Positions 52,272 to 61,200 of a stretch of 64,000 nucleotides of DNA are shown here, in pieces; the first letter of the stretch is position 1; the number at the start of each line of letters is the position of its first letter. The notes beneath the pieces were generated by a model, which was given only the letters and a program-made list of their open reading frames with translations, was not told the origin of the DNA and did not search any database. The position numbers and the translations under genes are program-made. Source of the stretch: Flavobacterium sp. N1994 (GTDB taxonomy: Bacteria > Bacteroidota > Bacteroidia > Flavobacteriales > Flavobacteriaceae); the NCBI RefSeq assembly GCF_025947145.1, contig NZ_CP109999.1, positions 1,178,001 through 1,242,000 of the forward strand. Reading direction: 5' to 3'.

Positions 52272-55200
52272 TTATCTCTTAACTACTCTAACGGTTTCAA
52301 CATTATCTTCTTGCGTTACAACTAAGTTGTAAACACCTGATGGATATCTGTCTCCGATAGTAGCATTCTGCAAATCAGTTACACTAGCTTCACGTTGTTC
52401 TATCAATCTTCCAACCATATCATAAACTTTTACGCCTACAACTGATTTACTTGAAGTAGTAACATCTAACATAAAGTTATTTGCAAATGGATTTGGATAC
52501 GCTGTAGCTTTAAATGGTAATTTAACCGTTCTTGATGGAGCAGCTGTGAATAAATCACAAGCTGTTGAATAATCTCCAAACACACCATTTAATTTAATAG
52601 CTACCGATACGTTATAGTTTTTACCTAACTGTGCAATTGAGAATTGATTCAATCTAAAGTTAGAATATGTAATCACGATTTCTTGTGAATTAGAAATAGA
52701 CTCTCCACTAATTTCATCTAACTTAACTTTATAGTTAGGGAAACCTGGGTAAGGTATAATATTCAACTGTTGTGTTAACGAAGTCGCAGTTGACAATCCA
52801 CATTGTGATGGTACTAACGATGTAGTTGGGAAGAATGGGGTTTGAACGATACATTCTGAACCAAATCCTGACCATTGTGTTACACTGTTGTTCAATATAC
52901 TATACTCTACCGCGATAGAATATTGGGTGTTATAAGCAAACGTAATTCCTTGGAATGCTACTAGAGATGAGAATCTACTAGCATTTGGCAATGAATAATA
53001 ATACGTCGGCGTTGGCCCATTATCACTTGTCAATCGAATACGGAAACGGTATCCTGTAGCATAAGCTGCTGGACTAGCTGTTATACCTGCATTCAATGTC
53101 GCTACTTGTGAACCACAAGTTGGTGCCGCCAATCCAATTAATGGAATAGATGGAGTTAAAACGGTACACTCTGTTCCATAACCTGATTGAACTGGTAAGC
53201 TCGTTACTGGGTCAGTGAAAGTATATTGTACTGCTACTTGGTAGCTTGTATTATACTGTAATGGGAAACCAGCAAATGAATTAGCTCCCACAAAACGAGT
53301 TGCTGAAGAGGAATAACCATAAGTTGGTGTTTGCGCATTATCACTTGTTAATCGGATACGGAAAGTATACCCTGTAGCATTCAATCCGCCATTAGCCGAA
53401 ATCGTAGAAGACAAAGTAGCCAAAGTAGCTCCACAACTAGCCGTACTCAAAGTAATCAATTGAACAGTTGGTCCGTTTACTCTAATAGTATTTCCGTAGA
53501 AAGGAACAACTTCATCATTAATCACTGCTGACACTTTGATATCATAAGCAGCTCCATATAAATGAAGTGCTGAAGGAATAGTTACATAACGTGAGTCTTG
53601 TATAATATCTGCTGCAGTAATATTAGTAGTTACATTTTTAATAGAGAAACGATATTTAATATTCGTAGTCCCTGGATAAGTGTAACCTACTGCAGGAATT
53701 GCTGTAGATAAGGATACCAAAGTAGTATTGTTATATGAAGGTGTCATATTCACAACTACTGGCGCACAACTTTCTGATAAAGTTCCATTACAGTTGTCAT
53801 CAATATTGTTATAACATACCTCAGTTACTCCTGGGTTAATAGCTGCAACAGCATCATTACAATCGCCTCCTCCTATAACAGATGTAGTATATCCTGCACC
53901 TGGTGTAGGACCTTGTAAAATAGCCGCACCTGTATAGTAATGGTCACCATCAGCATCTAAATACCAATTTGATAATGGATTAACTGTTATAGTTCCATTG
54001 GCAGTAACTGTAGCGCAACCTCCTGTTAAGGTCACTGTATAACTAAATGGACTACCAACACTTGAAGTTGGAGCCCCCGTAATTGTAACCACGTTACCTG
54101 ACCAACTTCCTGTAACACCAGCTGGTAAACCAGTAAATGTAGCTCCTGTAGCACCTGTAGTGTTATAGGTAATTGCAGTTATTGGCCCATTGGTGTAAAC
54201 TGTTTGTGCAGTTGTTGCTGGAGCAGAACTCAAAGCAATCGTATTGTTTGGATTAACAGTTATAGATCCATTTGCAGTTGCAAGCACACAAGAATTACCC
54301 GAAGTCGAAACTATATAAGCGAAAGTTCCACTTTGAGTAGGTGTTCCACTAATAGTGAAATTACCACTAGCAAAAGTTCCTGTCATACCTGTTGGTAATC
54401 CTGTTACTCCTGCTCCTGTTGCACCACCGCTTAAAGCGTAAACAATGTTAGTACCTAATAATGTATTAATACATAGTGTTGGTGTAGCCGAACCACTAGA
54501 TAATGCTATAGCGTGATTTGGATTAACCGTTATGGTTCCTGTAGCTGTTGCAACAATACAAGAATTTCCTGTAGTTGTAACGGTATAAGGGAATGTACCA
54601 CTTTGAGTAGGCGTTCCACTAATAGTGAAATTACCACTAGCAAAAGTTCCTGTCATGCCAGTTGGCAATCCTGTTACTCCAGCACCTGTTGCTCCACTAC
54701 TTACAGTATAAACAATGTTAGTACCTAATAATGTATTAATACATAGTGTTGGTGTAGCCGATCCACTAGTCAATGCTATTGCATGATTTGGATTAACCGT
54801 TATGGTTCCAGTCGCTGTTGCAACTGTACAAGAATTTCCTGTAGTTGTAACGGTGTAAGGGAAAGTACCACTTTGAGTAGGTGTTCCACTAATAGTGAAA
54901 TTACCACTAGCAAAAGTTCCTGTCATACCTGTTGGTAATCCTGTTACTCCTGCTCCTGTTGCACCACCGCTTAAAGCGTAAACAATGTTAGTACCTAATA
55001 ATGTATTAATACATAGTGTTGGTGTAGCCGAACCACTAGATAATGCTATAGCGTGATTTGGATTAACCGTTATGGTTCCTGTAGCTGTTGCAACAATACA
55101 AGAATTTCCTGTAGTTGTAACGGTATAAGGGAATGTACCACTTTGAGTAGGTGTACCACTAATAGTTAATTTACCACTAGCAAAAGTTCCTGTCATGCCA

Positions 55201-58200
55201 GTTGGCAATCCTGTTACTCCAGCACCCGTTGCTCCACTACTTACAGTATAAACAATGTTAGTACCTAATAATGTATTAATACATAGTGTTGGTGTAACGG
55301 ATCCACTAGTCAATGCTATTGCATGATTTGGATTAACCGTTATGGTTCCAGTCGCTGTTGCAACTCTACAAGAATTTCCTGTAGTTGTAACGGTGTAAGG
55401 GAAAGTACCACTTTGAGTAGGTGTTCCACTAATAGTGAAAGTACCACTAGCAAAAGTTCCTGTCATACCTGTTGGTAATCCTGTTACTCCTGCTCCAGTT
55501 CCTCCACCACCAACAGTATATACAATATTAGTTCCTAATAAAGTATTAATACAAAGTGTAGGTGTTGATGAACCACTCGTCAATGCTATAGTATGAACTG
55601 GAAGTACAGAAACTGTTTTTGTTACTTGAGCAGAACATCCTGTTTGAGCCGTGACGGTTAAGTTATAATCTGTAGTAACCGATGGACTAACATTTAAACT
55701 TGTCGCATTTGACACTAAACCAGATGGAGTTGATGTCCAAGCATAAGTGTAAACATTCGCTGGCGGTACCGCTTTTGGTGTAAATCGATACACTCTACCA
55801 TTATCTGGAAGCAATGAACTTGCAAAAGTTCCTAAATCAATAGTTGAAGTACTAGTATTACCTACAGTAGGAGACGACCATGCACCTGTATTACTAATTG
55901 ACAAGACATCTGTAGTTGATGTACTACCTCCTCTTAAACCTACTTGACATGTAGTTGCTGTCGTTCTTGCTGAAGAAGATGTAAATGCACCATAACGAAT
56001 TTCTACTGTGCCATTTTCATACAACCATATTTGAGCATTACCAGAATTTGGATTACTGGTTGAGTAGTAGTTTTTAAAATTAGTCCATTCAATTTTTGTT
56101 ATTCTATTTGGAGCAGTTCCAACTGTTTGAGTATAATAAGTTGTAGATGCTGAACCATTAGAATCCATATCAAAACTAAATGCTGCAATCACGTTGTTAT
56201 CTGTACCATTCAATGAATTGTAATTTGTTGTACTAGTTGAAGTAGCATCAAATGTTATCCATCCGTTAGAATTAATTTTATAACTATTAAAACTATTACC
56301 TCCAAAACTGAATGAATAAGGTAAAGTTTGTGTTGATGATATTGCGGAATCAGTTCCAGATAATGTAACTGCTGTAGTACCTGTACCACCTACTATAGTA
56401 GCATATGGTGAGGTAGTATTATTAAATGTATAACTTGCAATAGTTGATATATTAGATGGATCTACCAGTGCAACGGTACTAGTCAATGCAACTGGGGTTG
56501 CAGGACATACTGCTGTTGACGGTGAGCTTGCAACCACAGCTGTAAACGCATTTCCAACAGTAACTGTTGCAGTAGCAGAAGCTGTACAAGTATTAGTATC
56601 AGTTGCCGTTACTGTATATGTAGTTGTTCCTGTTGGCGTTACATTTAATGTAGCCCCAGTAGTATTAGCTGGAATACCTGTACCTGTCCAACCGTAAGTA
56701 GCCGAAGTACCAATAGCTGTTAAAGTTACAGCTGTACCACTTGGTGTACAATAAAATGCAGCACTTTGGTTTACACTAACTGTTGGTTGTGTTATTGTCA
56801 AGGTAGCAGTATTAGATGTTACTGGAGGACAAGAACCAAAACCACTTTCTATAGCTTGGTAATAAGTAATTCCTGATGCTGAACTTGTTGTTACATTCAC
56901 TGTTAGAGTATTATTCAAAGAAGCCGTTCCTACATTAGTCCAGCTACCCGCCAAACCTGTTGGTGAACTTTGCCATTGAATAGAAGATACTGCAGCTGAT
57001 GTACTTACTGTAAATGTTTTTGTACCCACCACTTTACAAGATGTTTGAGTAGCATTACTTATTATAGGTGTACTCACCGGCAATTGAGCTGAGAACGAAG
57101 CATAATTAGAATCTAAGTAAGTATCTGGATCACTACTTAAAGGAAATATTCTCAAACCGTATGTTTCATTTATGGCAACTGTTGGTGTCACCGTTAGTGA
57201 AAGTGTATTACTTCCACTATACTTAGCATTGTCTGTAATAGGAGTATAACCATTAACCACATCAATAATACCCCATTTATAAGTTAAAAGAGCTGAAGCT
57301 GTGCCGTCTCCATCACCTGCACCAGTAGCAGTAAAAATAGTTCCAACAGTGTTAGAAGCAGCACCTATCGCTGTGAAATCAGTAGTTCCTACAGTGGTAA
57401 TTTTATATAAAGTATCCGCTAATAAATCAACAGCATTCACTGGAGAATCTAGATTGGTAAGTGTAATACTGAAAGTTTGTGGTGTTAAACTACATTGACT
57501 TACACTTATTGGGTCAGAATCGATACTAATATTTCCAATACTGATAAACGCACCTATTGAATTGACCGAAGAACATCCAGAATCTGATGATACCACACAA
57601 TAATATTGATAACCGTCATAACTAGCTTGAATATCTGTTATAGTCAATTCATTAGTAGTAGCACCACTAAAGGTGGTAACACCAGCAGTAGTGGCTGTAT
57701 TAGTAACTATAGTAGAAGTAGTAGGGTTAACTTTTCTGTACCATTGGTAACTTAAAGTTCCATCACCACTAGCGATAACTTTAACTTTTTTCTGATTACC
57801 TACTAGTGCAAAAATACTACCTGGTTGCTGTGTAATAGCAATTTTATCTTTAACCGTAACAACATAAGTGTTAGAGTTAAACGTTTGACATCCATTATTA
57901 AGAACTGAGAAACCGATAGTAGATGTACCTGGAGCTAATCCGGTTACCTTACCATTACCATCAACAGAAGCAACAGTTGGATTAGTACTAGTCCATAAAT
58001 TACCTGATGTAGTAATATTAGTTCCTAAAGTGGTAAATGAACCATCACTGCAAAGTGTGTTGGTACTTCCCGTTACTGTAAAGGCTGGTGGGAAAGGATT
58101 AAACGTGAAATTACTACTTGTATTAGCTCTATCATTTGATGTATTAATAATAGATATCAATCCAGAAGTAAACGTATTTCCAGAGGCCAAATTAATTGTA

Positions 58201-61200
58201 ATTTGAGTTGGACTATCAATTGTATAAGGCACGTCAACATCAGCGATTTTAACAGCGCTTATAGTACTAAAATTAGTTCCTGTTATTACAACTGAACCTG
58301 ATGTTCCAGCACATATTGCTGTAGGAGCATAAGAAGTAATAGTTGGTGGTGGAGTAATAATACCTAAATTATCAATCGAAAGTGTATAAGCACCTGAAAC
58401 CCATGTAGCAGCTACTTTAATCAAAACATTTTGTCCTACAAAAGCATTAGATAATGGATAGGTAAGTGTACGATATCCGCTAACACCATCATTTGTAACA
58501 GTAGTTAACAAAACATAATTCGCACCACAATCTGTACTGATTAACACTTGGAAACTACCAGATCCAGCAGCAGGTGGAGCATAAGGACTACTTGAATTAG
58601 AAATATTGTAATCTAATGTTAGTACTTGATTCGCAGATACTGGACCATAGGGTGAAGTAGATAAGCTTGCTGAAGTAAATAAACTATATAATGATACATT
58701 CGCATTATTACCTGAATTACCAGGAGCAGCTGAATAAGATCCATAACCCCATGCTGGAGCATTCCATCCAGCTAGATTAGATAATGTCTCAAAAGTTTCT
58801 TTATAAGGCAATGCTCTAGGAGCACCTGTAACCAAAGAGGTATTACTTGTGTAAACTGATGAAGACACACAAGTTGTTTTCATTCTATACAAAATAGGTG
58901 TACCTGCATATATAGGTGGTGTATAAGTTGTTGTATTAACTCCCGTTCCTCCAACTGCATTAGTCCATGAAGCCCCAGAATTTGTTGATTGTTCCCATTG
59001 GTATACAATACCTGTGTCAGCAGAAGCCCCAGTAACAGTTAATGAAGAAGGTGGTAATAAATTACAAACAGATTGAGATTCAATGTTGATAGTACCTCCA
59101 TTAGGAGTACCTGAACAAGGTGACTGAACACTAAAATTATCGAAAGTAAGTATGTAATTACCAGAACTTCTAGTTGCAGATATTTTAACTCTAATAATTT
59201 GACCTCCAAAGGCAGCAAGAGAGTATGATTTGCTTCTAAAACCAAATACACCATCATTAGTCACAGTATCAAGAGTACTGTATGTAGCTCCAAAATCAGT
59301 TGATATTTGAACATCAAAACTGCCTGATCCAGATGCTGGTGCAGTTGAAGTTGAAGTAGTCCTAAATGCAGCATAATCAAATGATAATGTTTGACTTGAT
59401 GTAACAGGTCCTACGTTTACAGTTTGGAAATCGTATGATGTATTACTAGCATATAACTGACCTGTAATACCTGAACCAGGATTAGCTGTAAGCCCAATAT
59501 AATTTCCTTCAAAACTATTTGTAAAATCATACCCAACAATATCAGCACCATCAAAAGTTTCTAACCATGGAGCAGGAACTATAGCAGGAACTTTAAATGC
59601 AGTAGAACTAGCCCATGCACTATAGTCTGATCCACCACAATAAGTTCTAACCCATAAATAAACTGTAGAACCTTGAACTAATCCACTGTAGCCAGTGACT
59701 GAAGTACCAGTAAGAGTTGTAGCTCCTGTACCATTAACTGGTGCAGTTGACGAAGTAGTAACAATATATTGATAAGATTGTGTAAGACCAATTGTTGGTG
59801 CAGTCCATGACAAATCAACTAAACTAGTGGATGGATTTAGATTCGTAAAAGCAATAGCAGAAGGTGCCGTACATGAGCTTACAGTAGTAAATGTTGTACC
59901 ATTTGTAGCTGAACATGTAGCAGAACCATTACCATTTTTAGGAACAACAAACCAAGTATATTGAGTCAATCCTAATAGAGATTGTCCAGCTGGCACAGTA
60001 TAACTTGTGGTCGTTGAATTAGCAAATGGAATTGATGGCACAGAACCAGATGTAGGATATAAATAAATATCATAACTACTAGCATCAGCTGAAGCAGTCC
60101 ATGATAAAGTTGGCGTAATTGAAGCTGTAATAATAGCATCTACAGGCGCTGTATTAGTTGTACAAGCGGGAAGTGGAGCCGTCACACAAATGGTGAAATT
60201 ACCTGTTCCACTACCAGTTAATGAATGATAAACTCTAACAAAATAAGTGTTTCCTGGAACAAAAGGTCCCGAATAAGTTTCAATACCACCAGTGCTAGTA
60301 GCATTAATACATGCTAATTCTGTAAATGTACCACCCGTAGCTGAATTGTTAGAAGATGATAAAATTTGCATAGCTGCATTATAACCAGTACCTGACTGTA
60401 CAGTAATTTTATTTAATGTTGAAGTAGCTGTAAATGAATACCAAACATCATCATCTGGTGTACCACATGAAGGTGCAGGGGTAGTTGTAGAAGCTGTAGC
60501 AGCTAAAGTATTTGGCAATTGACTTGAGGTAGTTGTACATGTTGAATTTACAGTCAAACTAGTAGCAGAATTTACCTCATCATTAATTGGAGGTGAAATC
60601 AACTCATTAACAGTAATAGCAAACTGACCATTACTACTTCCTATAGTTGTACCATTGTGGAATACTCTTATAAAATAAGTTCCCGCTGGCAAATTTGAAG
60701 TATTATAAGTTTCTATTGAACCAGTTCCTGTTACATTAACACAGGCAATAGAAGTAGTTCCATCTGTTCCAAATAGTTGCAAAACACCATCATAATTAGG
60801 TGAACTTCTAAGATTTATGGTATAATTTTTACCGGCCACTGCATCAAACTTAAACCATACATCATCATCTTCATAACCTGAGGTAGTGGCACAAGCCTGA
60901 CCTGCTCCAGAATTAGTTGCTGCTTGTGAGGTAAAATAAGATCCACATAGACTTGATGGTGGTAATGTTGTTGCTATAAGATTAGTAGCTCCAATCCTTT
61001 CATTATTCGCAGGTACAGCAACTGAAGGCGCAGTTGTTAAACCACTATAAATACCAGGAGTTAAGGTGTACATTGAATAACAAGTCGGCATAATAATCAA
61101 ACTAGCAGGATCTGTTGTAGCAGAGAAATGATTTGCATTAGCTGTTTGTAGAGCAAAACGTCCTATAGAATCAACACTTGTTGGAGAGGAACCGTTGTAA

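Noticed and set aside
54204..54728. Small Cys/Ser-rich plus-strand reading frames within the repeat array
   Set aside because: They lie antisense to the 90-residue repeats, repeat with them and have no family similarity; they are composition shadows.
53976..55595. CRISPR-like appearance of the 270-bp repeats
   Set aside because: The period is 270 bp, with no short spacers, and the reading frame runs through all units. It is a protein-coding tandem repeat.
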